A stretch of DNA of 10,205 bases from CAZPZR01 sp964591105 (lineage in GTDB: Bacteria; Bacillota; Clostridia; Lachnospirales; Lachnospiraceae), in assembly GCA_964591105.1 (NCBI GenBank), contig CAZPZR010000064.1:1-10205 (forward strand), given 5' to 3'. The number at the start of each line of letters is the position of its first letter. The first letter of the stretch is position 1. Of the stretch, positions 1-7,505 are shown piece after piece. Both the position numbers and the translations under genes were made by a program. A model generated the notes under the pieces. That model was not told the DNA's origin and searched no databases. It was given only the letters and a program-made list of their open reading frames with translations.

Positions 1-2
1 AG

Positions 3-656
3 AAATCTCAGTGGATCTTCGGTGGTGACGGATGGGCTTACGATATCGGATTCGGTGGAGTTGACCACGTATTAGCAAGTGGTGAAGACATCAACATCAT
101 GGTATTCGATACAGAAGTTTACTCTAACACAGGTGGACAGTCTTCTAAATCTACACCGGTAGGTGCGATCGCTCAGTTCGCAGCAGGCGGTAAAGAAGTG
201 AAGAAGAAAGACCTTGCAAGCATCGCAATGAGCTATGGTTATGTATATGTTGCACAGATCGCTATGGGTGCTGATTACAACCAGTGCGTAAAAGCAATCG
301 CAGAAGCAGAAGCTTATCCAGGACCATCACTCATCATCGCTTACGCTCCATGTATCAACCATGGAATTAAGAAAGGTATGAGCAAAGCACAGACAGAAGA
401 AGCATTAGCAGTAGAATGTGGATACTGGAACAACTTCAGATTTAATCCAGCTGCAGAAGGTGCTAAGTTCACACTTGATAGTAAAGAACCTAACATGGAA
501 GGATACCAGGCATTCCTTGATGGAGAAGTTCGTTACAACGCTCTTAAGAGAGCAAATCCAGAAAAAGCTGCTAAATTATTCGCTCAGAACGAAAAAGAAG
601 CTGCTGAAAGATATGCTTACCTTAAGAAACTTATCACTCTTTACGGAGAAGAATAA
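3..656 (+). CDS. nifJ: Pyruvate:ferredoxin (flavodoxin) oxidoreductase, C-terminal part (5' end outside window)
   Basis: The open frame enters from the left edge; codons are in phase from base 3, giving 217 visible residues before TAA at 654-656. The enzyme oxidatively decarboxylates pyruvate to acetyl-CoA and CO2 and passes electrons to ferredoxin or flavodoxin, a central cytoplasmic step of anaerobic fermentation. The visible part is the thiamine-diphosphate-binding domain VI and C-terminal tail of the single-chain enzyme (normally about 1,170-1,200 residues). The ThDP/Mg2+ motif starts with GDGWAYDIG (GDG codons at 24-32) and closes with the EVYSNTGGQSSKSTP block. The first in-frame ATG (99) lies inside this motif and is not the start. 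The tail, rich in Lys, Glu and Ala and ending ITLYGEE, is typical. An intrinsic terminator follows 18 bases after the stop, so this gene ends its transcription unit. Family assignment is near certain. Confidence 0.96.
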   Translation, partial: KSQWIFGGDGWAYDIGFGGVDHVLASGEDINIMVFDTEVYSNTGGQSSKSTPVGAIAQFAAGGKEVKKKDLASIAMSYGYVYVAQIAMGADYNQCVKAIAEAEAYPGPSLIIAYAPCINHGIKKGMSKAQTEEALAVECGYWNNFRFNPAAEGAKFTLDSKEPNMEGYQAFLDGEVRYNALKRANPEKAAKLFAQNEKEAAERYAYLKKLITLYGEE

Positions 657-674
657 GATATAAAATGTTCATTA

Positions 675-703
675 GGGCGGTCGCGAAAGCGACTGCCCTT
701 TTT
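675..703 (+). terminator. Intrinsic terminator after nifJ
   Basis: A 10-bp GC-rich stem (675-684 with 689-698, one G-U pair) closes on a GAAA tetraloop at 685-688 and is followed by TTTTT at 699-703. It lies directly behind the nifJ stop codon and separates nifJ from the lysine-regulated unit. Confidence 0.93.
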
Positions 704-741
704 GTGTATTTATTAACGGTTGGACAAAAAAGTAACAATGC

Positions 742-770
742 TTGACAATAGCACGTGAAAGTGATAAAAC
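742..770 (+). promoter_or_regulatory. Sigma-A-type promoter for the lysine riboswitch / NhaC transporter unit
   Basis: A perfect -35 TTGACA (742-747) is followed after 17 bases by a weaker -10 TAAAAC (765-770) carrying an extended -10 TG at 762-763. This predicts a start near 776-778, about 14 bases before the first paired base of the aptamer, which is the expected geometry for a riboswitch-controlled message. The site is seen in the sequence; its activity is inferred. Confidence 0.7.
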
Positions 771-790
771 AATAATATGTGAATAATAAT

Positions 791-953
791 ACCAGATAGA
801 GGTGCGGAATTCATCAGTACAAAGAAGCGATAGTTTGGGAAACTGCTTTGAGGAAAGGGGAGGCCGCCGAAGAGATCATATCTCCCAGATATGGTTTCTG
901 GGACGCAGCAGAAGATGCTACGGACTGTCACGATTGTGGAGCGCTATCGAGGT
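791..953 (+). promoter_or_regulatory. Lysine riboswitch aptamer (L-box)
   Basis: The conserved core of the lysine riboswitch is readable in order: GATAGAGGTGCGG (795-807), AAAGGGGAGGCCGCCGAAG (854-872), a CCCAGA/TCTGGG arm (884-889 with 897-902), GGACTGTCACGA (922-933) and TGGAGCGCTATC (937-948). Helix P1 forms between GATAG (795-799) and CTATC (944-948), extended by ACC (791-793) with GGT (951-953) across a small internal loop. The class senses free lysine and in Firmicutes normally switches off downstream biosynthesis or transport genes by termination. Here it lies between a promoter and the NhaC-type gene, so lysine excess should shut off that transporter. Size and motif order fit the family; no core block appears to be missing. 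Confidence 0.93.
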
Positions 954-1013
954 CATGAGGATATATAGGAGTATCTATATTAAGTATATGATGTCAATGT
1001 GCCATGAGAGCGT
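941..1013 (+). promoter_or_regulatory. Predicted antiterminator of the lysine riboswitch
   Basis: Bases 941-956, which include the 3' strand of P1, can pair with 997-1013, which include the 5' arm of the terminator. I count 942-945 with 1009-1012, 947-948 with 1006-1007, 951-952 with 1002-1003 and 954-956 with 997-999 as Watson-Crick pairs. G-U pairs are 941/1013, 949/1005 and 953/1001; two positions mismatch and base 1000 bulges. This helix excludes both P1 and the terminator, so it is the natural lysine-free ON state. It was worked out by hand, not by a folding program. Confidence 0.65.
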
Positions 1014-1042
1014 CTGGAAAGCGTTTATCATGGTATTTTTTT
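1000..1042 (+). terminator. Riboswitch-controlled intrinsic terminator
   Basis: The stem pairs 1000-1007 with 1028-1035, then, past a bulged A at 1027, 1008-1013 with 1021-1026. It contains several G-U pairs and a 7-base loop (1014-1020). Seven Ts follow at 1036-1042. It sits between the aptamer and the start codon at 1078, as expected for a transcriptional OFF switch. Confidence 0.85.
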
Positions 1043-1077
1043 ATTCGCAAGAAGAACGAAAAAGAGAGGATAGAAAC

Positions 1078-2691
1078 ATGAGAGGAAAGAAAAAAACATT
1101 ATGGGCAGTCTTGATACTCCTTTGCATCCTTGGATGCAGTTCAATGACTGTATTTGCTGCGGAAGAGGCAGCAGAATATGTCCCAGGAATGTATGCAACA
1201 TTCTGGGCATTGGTACCACCAATCGTAGCGATTGTACTGGCACTGATTACGAAAGAGGTATATAGTTCTTTGTTTATAGGAATTGTAATCGGTGGTGTAT
1301 TTTATTCCGGATTTAATTTCGAATTGACAGTAACACATGTATTCCAGGATGGAATCGTAGGAGTTCTTACAGACTCTTATAATATGGGAATTATCGTATT
1401 CCTTGTAATTCTTGGAATTATGGTATGTATGATGAATAAAGCTGGCGGTTCAGCTGCATTTGGACGTTGGGCGAGTCAGCATATTAAAAGTCGCGTGGGC
1501 GCACAGCTTGCCACAATTGCACTTGGTGTTATGATTTTCATTGATGACTACTTTAACTGCCTGACAGTAGGAAGTGTTATGCGTCCGGTGACAGACAAAC
1601 ACAACGTATCTCGTGCAAAATTATCATATTTGATTGACGCGACAGCAGCACCAGTTTGTATTATTGCTCCAATTTCTTCCTGGGCAGCAGCTGTAACAGG
1701 ATTCGTAGAAGGAGAAGATGGATTTTCAATCTTTATGCGTGCGATTCCATATAACTACTATGCAATTCTTACAATTGTTATGATGATAACAATTGTAGTG
1801 ATGAAAATGGATTACGGCCCAATGAAAGTACATGAAAAAAATGCAATCGCAGGAGATCTTTATACAACAGAAGATCGTCCATATGCTAATGCAGAAGAAA
1901 ATATGGACGAAAGCAAAGGCGGAGTAATCGACCTTGTATTCCCAGTAGCTGTATTAATCGTATGCTGTGTAATTGGAATGATCTACTCTGGTGGATTCTT
2001 CAGCGGTACAGGATTTATCGAAGCATTCTCAGCAAGTGATGCTTCTGTAGGGTTGATGTTTGGAAGCTTCTTTGCATTTGTGATTACAATTGTTTTTTAC
2101 GCAATCCGTAAAGTTTTAAGTTTCTCTGAATCTATGGAATGTATTCCAGAAGGATTCAAAGCAATGGTACCTGCAATTTTGATCCTTACATTTGCATGGA
2201 CATTGAAAGCAATGACAGACAGCCTTGGAGCAAAAGAATTTGTTGCAGCAGTTGTAAAACACGCTGCAGGAGGATTTATGAGCTTCTTACCAGCAATTAT
2301 CTTCCTTGTAGCTTGCTTGCTTGCATTTGCGACAGGTACATCCTGGGGAACATTCGGAATCTTGATTCCAATCGTAGTTGCAGTATTTGAGGGAATAGAC
2401 CCAACAATGATGATTATCTCTATTTCTGCATGTATGGCCGGTGCAGTATGTGGAGACCATTGCTCACCAATTTCAGATACAACAATTATGGCATCGGCAG
2501 GTGCACAATGCAATCATGTAAATCACGTGTCTACACAGCTTCCATATGCGATTACAGCTGCAGCAGTATCTTGCGTAACATATGTAATCGCCGGATTTGT
2601 GAGAAATCCGTTTATCTGTCTTCCAATTGGTATTGTATTGATGATTGGTACATTGTACGTAATTAAAGTAGTTACAGCAGACAAAGAATAA
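1078..2691 (+). CDS. NhaC-family transporter, lysine-riboswitch controlled (probable lysine transporter)
   Basis: A 537-residue polytopic membrane protein of the NhaC Na+/H+ antiporter family (IT superfamily). Family blocks seen: DDYFNCLTVGSVMRPVTD at 156-173, a VSRAKLSYLID stretch running into IAPISSWAA at 177-204, GTSWGTFG at 420-427, and GDHCSPISDTTIMAS at 459-473 followed by a His-rich HVNHV. Hydrophobic stretches recur at about 42-77, 103-118, 144-156, 226-243, 284-304, 325-343, 363-378, 401-420, 424-437, 444-458 and 487-527. ATG 1078 is chosen because GAGAGGA (1064-1070) lies 7 bases upstream; the frame stays open back to 802 only by running through the riboswitch. The N-terminus (KKKTLW, hydrophobic run, VFA-AEE near residue 28) looks like a cleavable signal peptide. 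The family suggests Na+/H+ antiport, but the lysine switch argues for lysine uptake, as proposed for L-box-linked NhaC proteins (lysW in comparative genomics). Substrate is inferred. Confidence 0.93.
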   Translation: MRGKKKTLWAVLILLCILGCSSMTVFAAEEAAEYVPGMYATFWALVPPIVAIVLALITKEVYSSLFIGIVIGGVFYSGFNFELTVTHVFQDGIVGVLTDSYNMGIIVFLVILGIMVCMMNKAGGSAAFGRWASQHIKSRVGAQLATIALGVMIFIDDYFNCLTVGSVMRPVTDKHNVSRAKLSYLIDATAAPVCIIAPISSWAAAVTGFVEGEDGFSIFMRAIPYNYYAILTIVMMITIVVMKMDYGPMKVHEKNAIAGDLYTTEDRPYANAEENMDESKGGVIDLVFPVAVLIVCCVIGMIYSGGFFSGTGFIEAFSASDASVGLMFGSFFAFVITIVFYAIRKVLSFSESMECIPEGFKAMVPAILILTFAWTLKAMTDSLGAKEFVAAVVKHAAGGFMSFLPAIIFLVACLLAFATGTSWGTFGILIPIVVAVFEGIDPTMMIISISACMAGAVCGDHCSPISDTTIMASAGAQCNHVNHVSTQLPYAITAAAVSCVTYVIAGFVRNPFICLPIGIVLMIGTLYVIKVVTADKE

Positions 2692-2708
2692 AAGAAATAA
2701 GTGAACAG

Positions 2709-2743
2709 AAAGCCTTACTGACGTGGAGTTGGTAAGGCTTTTT
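2709..2743 (+). terminator. Intrinsic terminator after the NhaC-family gene
   Basis: A 10-bp stem, AAAGCCTTAC (2709-2718) with GTAAGGCTTT (2732-2741), encloses a 13-base loop and runs into Ts to 2743. It ends the lysine-regulated unit. Confidence 0.88.
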
Positions 2744-2861
2744 ATATTGTTAAAAATTTAATCTATTTGTGAAATAAATCGCTTTTTTGCAAAAACTTAA
2801 CATGATATTAACAGAATCTGAACAATAGTCAGAAAAATATAAAAGATTTCAAACAACTCTA

Positions 2862-2890
2862 TTGCAAAAAATGAGAATATCGAGTATAAT
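2862..2890 (+). promoter_or_regulatory. Sigma-A-type promoter for the AGCS symporter gene
   Basis: TTGCAA (2862-2867), a 17-base spacer and a perfect TATAAT (2885-2890). The predicted start near 2896-2898 gives a leader of about 70 bases. The stretch from 2744 to 2861 is very AT-rich and holds no recognisable riboswitch or T-box. Confidence 0.8.
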
Positions 2891-2966
2891 GGCGTTAATC
2901 GAAAGATGTATCATGAAAAAAGAAATGAGAGAATTAGCCACGAGTAGCTAATGGGAAGGAGGAACT

Positions 2967-4382
2967 ATGGTACAGGCGATAACAAACGTGAACTCAGCAA
3001 TTAATAGTGTTGTTTGGGGGCTTCCAATGATGGCCTTAATTTTAGGCGTAGGTATCTATTTATCAGTTCGTACAGGATTTGTACAGTTTCGACATTTTGG
3101 TTACATCATGAAGAACACCGCAGGAAAAGCATTCGAAAAGACGGAAACAAACGCAGGATCGGTTTCTCCATTTAAAGCAATGTGTACAGCACTTGCAGCA
3201 TCGATTGGAACGGGAAATATCGCTGGTGTATCAGGTGCGATAGCAATCGGTGGACCTGGAGCTGTATTTTGGATGTGGGTATCAGCACTTTTAGGTATGT
3301 GTACAAAATATTCAGAAGTAACGCTTTCTTTGAAGTATCGCCAGAAAAATGCAGCTGGTGACTGGGTTGGCGGACCGATGTATTATATCACTAATGGACT
3401 CGGACAGAATTGGAAATGGTTGGCATGCTTGTTTGCAGGATTTGGAGCAATCGCGTCATTTGGTATTGGAAATATGACACAGATTAACACCATCGCTGGA
3501 ACCGTGAATACAGCAGTTTCCAGCTTTGCATCCACAACAGAATCACAGCAGACAATCATTGCTTGGGTTGTTTCTATCATTTGTGCAATCGTTTGTGCAA
3601 TCGTATTATTGGGCGGAATTGAACGATTAGCAGATGTATGCGGACTTATGGTACCTGTAATGGCTTTGATTTATATTATTGCTTCGCTTGGCGTAATTAT
3701 TTTAAATGCGAGTGCAATTCCAGAAGCATTTTCAGCAATTTTTAGAGGTGCATTTGATCCTTCTTCTGTAGCAGGTGGACTTGCAGGTGTTGGAATCAAA
3801 ACAGCGATTACCAAAGGTGTTGGACGTGGAATCTTTTCTAACGAAGCAGGACTTGGATCTGCACCAATCGCACATGCGGCTGCAGACGTAGATCATCCTG
3901 TAAAACAAGGAATCTTCGGTGTATTTGAAGTATTTATGGATACAATCGTTGTATGTACAATGACAGCATTAGTAGTGTTACTTGGTGTAGGTGTACAGAA
4001 CATTGAATATGGAAATGACGTAGGTGCAAATTTGACAATCGCAGGATTTGAATCAGTATATGGCGGTGGATTCCCAGCAATCGCAGTAGCAATTTGCTTG
4101 ACATTATTTGCTCTTTCAACGGTACTTACTTGGGGATTATATGGTTCTAGATGTACAGAGTTCTTATTTGGCTATAAAGCATCCAGAGTATACTTAGTGA
4201 TCTTTTGTCTCTTCGCTTGCCTGGCAGGAGCAGTAGAACTTACATTGGCTTGGAACATTTCTGACACATTAAATGGTTTGATGGCGATTCCGAACTTGAT
4301 AGGTGTAGCATTACTTAGTCCAGTAGTATTTAAACTGACAAAAGAATATTTTGCAGAAGTAAAGGCAAAAAAGAAAAAATAG
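2967..4382 (+). CDS. Alanine/glycine:cation symporter (AGCS) family protein
   Basis: A 471-residue polytopic inner-membrane protein that by family imports alanine and/or glycine with Na+ (or H+). Signature blocks: ASIGTGNIAGVSGAIAIGG at 78-96, PGAVFWMW at 97-104 with the following LLGMCTKYSE, GGPMYYI at 135-141, and GRGIFSNEAGLGSAPIAHAA at 287-306. About ten or eleven hydrophobic segments are spread over the chain; the C-terminus is a short basic tail of lysines. Length is normal for the family (about 440-490). The start ATG follows AAGGAGG (2956-2962) at 4 bases. The gene has its own promoter and terminator and forms a single-gene unit. Which amino acid it prefers, and which cation, cannot be read from sequence. 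Family assignment is very secure. Confidence 0.95.
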   Translation: MVQAITNVNSAINSVVWGLPMMALILGVGIYLSVRTGFVQFRHFGYIMKNTAGKAFEKTETNAGSVSPFKAMCTALAASIGTGNIAGVSGAIAIGGPGAVFWMWVSALLGMCTKYSEVTLSLKYRQKNAAGDWVGGPMYYITNGLGQNWKWLACLFAGFGAIASFGIGNMTQINTIAGTVNTAVSSFASTTESQQTIIAWVVSIICAIVCAIVLLGGIERLADVCGLMVPVMALIYIIASLGVIILNASAIPEAFSAIFRGAFDPSSVAGGLAGVGIKTAITKGVGRGIFSNEAGLGSAPIAHAAADVDHPVKQGIFGVFEVFMDTIVVCTMTALVVLLGVGVQNIEYGNDVGANLTIAGFESVYGGGFPAIAVAICLTLFALSTVLTWGLYGSRCTEFLFGYKASRVYLVIFCLFACLAGAVELTLAWNISDTLNGLMAIPNLIGVALLSPVVFKLTKEYFAEVKAKKKK

Positions 4383-4399
4383 GGAATGATATGGAAATG

Positions 4400-4427
4400 G
4401 GATGTAGCAAAAGCTACATCCTTTTTT
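4400..4427 (+). terminator. Intrinsic terminator after the AGCS symporter gene
   Basis: A perfect 9-bp stem, GGATGTAGC (4400-4408) with GCTACATCC (4413-4421), has an AAAA loop and is followed by six Ts (4422-4427). It begins 17 bases after the stop codon. Confidence 0.94.
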
Positions 4428-4438
4428 CACGTATATGT

Positions 4439-4467
4439 TTTAAAAAAAGTGGGAAATGTGATAGAAT
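4439..4467 (+). promoter_or_regulatory. Probable promoter of the M16C peptidase gene
   Basis: TTTAAA (4439-4444), a 17-base spacer and TAGAAT (4462-4467). The -35 matches 4 of 6 and the -10 5 of 6 consensus bases. It stands just after the preceding terminator and 45 bases before the start codon. It is the best candidate in this gap but weaker than the other promoters in the window. Confidence 0.55.
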
Positions 4468-4512
4468 AGAAGTGATTGAATTTTATAAGAAAATGAATTG
4501 GAGAAATAGAAT

Positions 4513-7440
4513 ATGGGGATTCACAATTTAACAAATTATGAGATTATAAAAGAAGAAGAACTAAAAGGAATTCAGGCGAAAGGATACTTGCTTCGTCACA
4601 AAAAGACAAATGCAAAGGTTGTTGCGATTGAAAATGATGACACGAACAAGGTATTTCATATTGGATTCCGCACACCGGTGTCTGATAGTACTGGAGTTCC
4701 ACATATTCTGGAACATTCTGTGTTGTGTGGATCAAAGCATTTTCCAGCAAAAGATCCATTTGTAGAACTGGTAAAGGGGTCACTGAATACGTTCCTGAAT
4801 GCGATGACTTATCCGGACAAAACGGTATATCCGGTAGCGAGCTGCAATGAGAAAGATTTTCAAAATCTGATGCACGTGTACTTGGATGCTGTATTTTATC
4901 CAAATATTTATCAGCATGAAGAAATCTTTCGACAGGAAGGCTGGAGTTATCAGCTGAATTCAGAAGAGGAGAAGCTGACGTATAATGGTGTTGTGTACAA
5001 CGAGATGAAAGGCGCATTCTCGTCACCAGAAGGCGTGTTAGACCGTGTAGTACTGAATACACTTTTTCCGGATACATCCTATGCAAATGAATCTGGCGGG
5101 GATCCGGATGTGATTCCAGAACTCACGTATGAGCAATTTTTAAATTTCCATAGAAAGTATTATCATCCTTCTAACAGCTATATTTACCTTTATGGTGATA
5201 TGGATATGGAAGAAAAACTGAACTGGATCGATGAAAATTATTTGAGTGATTTTGAAGCAGAAGAGATTGATTCACAGATTTTATATCAGGAACCATTTGC
5301 GCAAATGGAAGAAAAGACAATCTCTTATTCGATTACGCAGGAAGAACCAGAAGAAGATAATACGTATCTTTCATACAACAAGGTGGTTGGCACAAGTCTG
5401 GATAAAGAATTATATCTTGCATTTCAGGTGTTGGATTATGCGTTGTTGTCTGCTCCGGGAGCGCCACTTAAGAAAGCACTTACAGATGCAGAGATTGGAA
5501 AAGACATTATGGGTTCTTACGATAATGGAATCTATCAGCCAATTTTTTCTGTCGTAGCAAAGAATGCAAATGAAGAACAGAAGCAGGATTTTGTAAAAGT
5601 AATCGAAGATACACTTTCAGGAATTGTCCACAATGGAATCGATAAAAAAGCTTTGGAAGCAGGAATCAATTATCTGGAGTTTAGATATCGAGAAGCAGAT
5701 TATGGAAATTATCCAAAGGGACTAATGTATGGTCTGCAGATGTTCGACAGCTGGCTGTATGATGAAAAAGAACCATTTATGCATATAGATTCTTTAGAAA
5801 CATTTGAGTTTCTTAAGAAATGCGTTGATAGTAATTACTATGAAGAACTTCTTCAAAAATATATCCTGGATAACCCACATGGTGCAATTGTCGTTGTAAA
5901 ACCAGAAAAAGGTCGCACTGCAAGACTAGACGAAAAGTTGGATGAGAAGCTTCAGGAATATAAGGCATCTCTTACAAAAGAAGAAGTGCAGGAACTTGTG
6001 AGACGCACGAAAGAATTGGAAGAATATCAATCTGCACCGGAAAGCGAAGAAAATCTCAAGTGTATACCAGTGCTTCGAAGAGAAGATATTTCCAGAGAAA
6101 TCGAACCAATCATCAACGAGGAAATGAAGATGAACGGTGTGCCAATGATTTTCCACGAAATTGAAACAAATGGAATCGGCTACTTGGATTTGCTGTTTGA
6201 TTTGTCCTCTGTGAGCGAAGAATTGCTTCCATATGTGGGAATCTTACAGTCTGTATTAGGAATCATAGATACTGAACACTATGAGTATGGGGAGTTATTT
6301 AACGAGATTAACGTACACACAGGTGGAATAGGAACGTCTCTGGAATTGTATAATGATGTAACGGATGTTCAGGGAAAAGCATTTAAGGCAACCTTTGAAA
6401 TCAAAGGGAAGGCATTATATAGAAAGTTGCCAGTATTGGTTGAGATGATGGGAGAAATTCTGACAGCATCTCGTTTGGATGATACAAAACGTATCAAGGA
6501 AATCCTGGCAATGCTGAAATCAAGATTGCTTATGAAATTCCAGTCCTCTGGTCATTCAACAGCTGCATTACGTGCGATGGCATATGCATCACCATCTGCA
6601 AAATTGAAAGATATGACAAATGGAGTAGAATTTTACCGTGTAGTAGAAAAACTGGAAGAAAATTTCGAAGAAGAAAAAGAAAGACTTTCAGAAACTTTAG
6701 AGTTGCTTGCGAAACAAATATTTGTCAAAGAAAACATGATGGTTAGCTATACAGCATCACGTGAAGGATTGAAAGATTTGGAAACAATGTTGGGAAAATT
6801 CCAGAATCAACTCTTTGCATATAATCAGAAGGAAGAAGAAACACGCTGCATCATTCATTGTGAAAAGAAAAATGAAGGATTTAAAACAGCATCAAAAGTA
6901 CAGTACGTAGCCAGATGTGGAAATTTCATAGATCAAGGTGTAGACTATACTGGTGCTTTACAGATATTAAAAGTTATCTTAAGTTATGATTATCTGTGGC
7001 AGAATATCCGAGTAAAAGGCGGAGCGTATGGCTGTATGAGCAACTTCAACCGCATTGGAGACGGATACTTCGTATCTTATCGCGATCCACATTTAAAACG
7101 TACGATGGAAGTGTACGAAGGGGTGGTAGACTACTTGAAGAACTTCGAAGTCAGTGACCGCGATATGACAAAATACATCATTGGAACAATGAGCAATATC
7201 GATCAGCCGATGTCACCAGCGACAAAAGGCGATCGCTCCATGAACTTGTATATGAATAAAGTGAGCGAAGAAATGATTCGCGAAGAACGTAATCAGATCT
7301 TAGACGCGACGCAGGAAGATATCCGCGCACTTTATAAAGTGGCAGAGGCAGTACTTCAGGCGGATCAGCTTTGCGTGGTAGGAAGCGAAGAAGTGATCGA
7401 AGCGAATAGGGAAATGTTTGGAACAGTGACAAAGTTTTAA
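4513..7440 (+). CDS. M16C (insulinase/PreP-type) zinc metallopeptidase
   Basis: A 975-residue single-chain peptidase of the pitrilysin/insulinase superfamily, closest in layout and length to presequence protease (PreP, subfamily M16C). These enzymes degrade unstructured peptides in a closed two-half chamber. The inverted zinc motif HxxEH is seen as H64-I-L-E67-H68, with E67 the catalytic base; E164 in YNEMKG, 100 residues downstream, is the likely third zinc ligand. The KDPFVELVKGSLNTFLNAMT block (80-99) is characteristic of the subfamily. The charged middle (about 450-540) is the expected helical linker between halves. The C-terminal half has the substrate-binding R833-V-K-G-G-A-Y839-G motif. 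No signal peptide or membrane segment is visible, so it is inferred to be cytoplasmic. The start ATG has TTGGAG (4498-4503) 9 bases upstream. All catalytic residues are present. Its physiological substrate is unknown. Confidence 0.93.
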   Translation: MGIHNLTNYEIIKEEELKGIQAKGYLLRHKKTNAKVVAIENDDTNKVFHIGFRTPVSDSTGVPHILEHSVLCGSKHFPAKDPFVELVKGSLNTFLNAMTYPDKTVYPVASCNEKDFQNLMHVYLDAVFYPNIYQHEEIFRQEGWSYQLNSEEEKLTYNGVVYNEMKGAFSSPEGVLDRVVLNTLFPDTSYANESGGDPDVIPELTYEQFLNFHRKYYHPSNSYIYLYGDMDMEEKLNWIDENYLSDFEAEEIDSQILYQEPFAQMEEKTISYSITQEEPEEDNTYLSYNKVVGTSLDKELYLAFQVLDYALLSAPGAPLKKALTDAEIGKDIMGSYDNGIYQPIFSVVAKNANEEQKQDFVKVIEDTLSGIVHNGIDKKALEAGINYLEFRYREADYGNYPKGLMYGLQMFDSWLYDEKEPFMHIDSLETFEFLKKCVDSNYYEELLQKYILDNPHGAIVVVKPEKGRTARLDEKLDEKLQEYKASLTKEEVQELVRRTKELEEYQSAPESEENLKCIPVLRREDISREIEPIINEEMKMNGVPMIFHEIETNGIGYLDLLFDLSSVSEELLPYVGILQSVLGIIDTEHYEYGELFNEINVHTGGIGTSLELYNDVTDVQGKAFKATFEIKGKALYRKLPVLVEMMGEILTASRLDDTKRIKEILAMLKSRLLMKFQSSGHSTAALRAMAYASPSAKLKDMTNGVEFYRVVEKLEENFEEEKERLSETLELLAKQIFVKENMMVSYTASREGLKDLETMLGKFQNQLFAYNQKEEETRCIIHCEKKNEGFKTASKVQYVARCGNFIDQGVDYTGALQILKVILSYDYLWQNIRVKGGAYGCMSNFNRIGDGYFVSYRDPHLKRTMEVYEGVVDYLKNFEVSDRDMTKYIIGTMSNIDQPMSPATKGDRSMNLYMNKVSEEMIREERNQILDATQEDIRALYKVAEAVLQADQLCVVGSEEVIEANREMFGTVTKF

Positions 7441-7444
7441 CAGG

Positions 7445-7475
7445 GCACGTAGCCTTTTGCAAAAAGGCTACGTGC
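7445..7475 (+). repeat. Perfect 14-bp inverted repeat between the peptidase gene and era
   Basis: Bases 7445-7458 are the exact reverse complement of 7462-7475, with a 3-base loop (7459-7461). The RNA hairpin would be very stable, but no T-run follows on either strand, so it is not a standard intrinsic terminator. It begins 4 bases after the peptidase stop codon and ends 18 bases before the era Shine-Dalgarno site. It could be an mRNA 3'-end stabiliser, a processing site or a partial terminator; the sequence does not decide between these. Confidence 0.6.
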
Positions 7476-7505
7476 TAAATTGACAAAATTGACAAAGGAG
7501 AAGCT

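Noticed and set aside
802..1077. Open frame in phase with the NhaC-family gene, starting at ATG 802
   Set aside because: It runs through the lysine riboswitch and its terminator; the translation is not membrane-like, and the ribosome site belongs to ATG 1078.
2097..2513. 138-codon antisense open frame inside the NhaC-family gene
   Set aside because: Low-complexity Ile/Ala-rich translation mirroring the membrane-protein codons opposite it.
2784..2795. 12-bp palindrome TTTTTGCAAAAA as an operator or second promoter
   Set aside because: A simple A/T-run palindrome in AT-rich DNA, with no -10 at usable spacing.
2913..2951. Possible 12-codon leader peptide (MKKEMRELATSS) in the AGCS leader
   Set aside because: No good ribosome site, no run of alanine or glycine codons, and no terminator/antiterminator downstream.
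2744..2966. Glycine riboswitch or T-box before the AGCS symporter gene
   Set aside because: AGCS genes are often controlled this way, but no core motifs are present and the predicted leader is only about 70 bases.
4544..5086. 180-codon antisense open frame inside the peptidase gene
   Set aside because: It lies opposite a protein with intact catalytic motifs, has no recognisable domain, and is an expected shadow of the codon usage.
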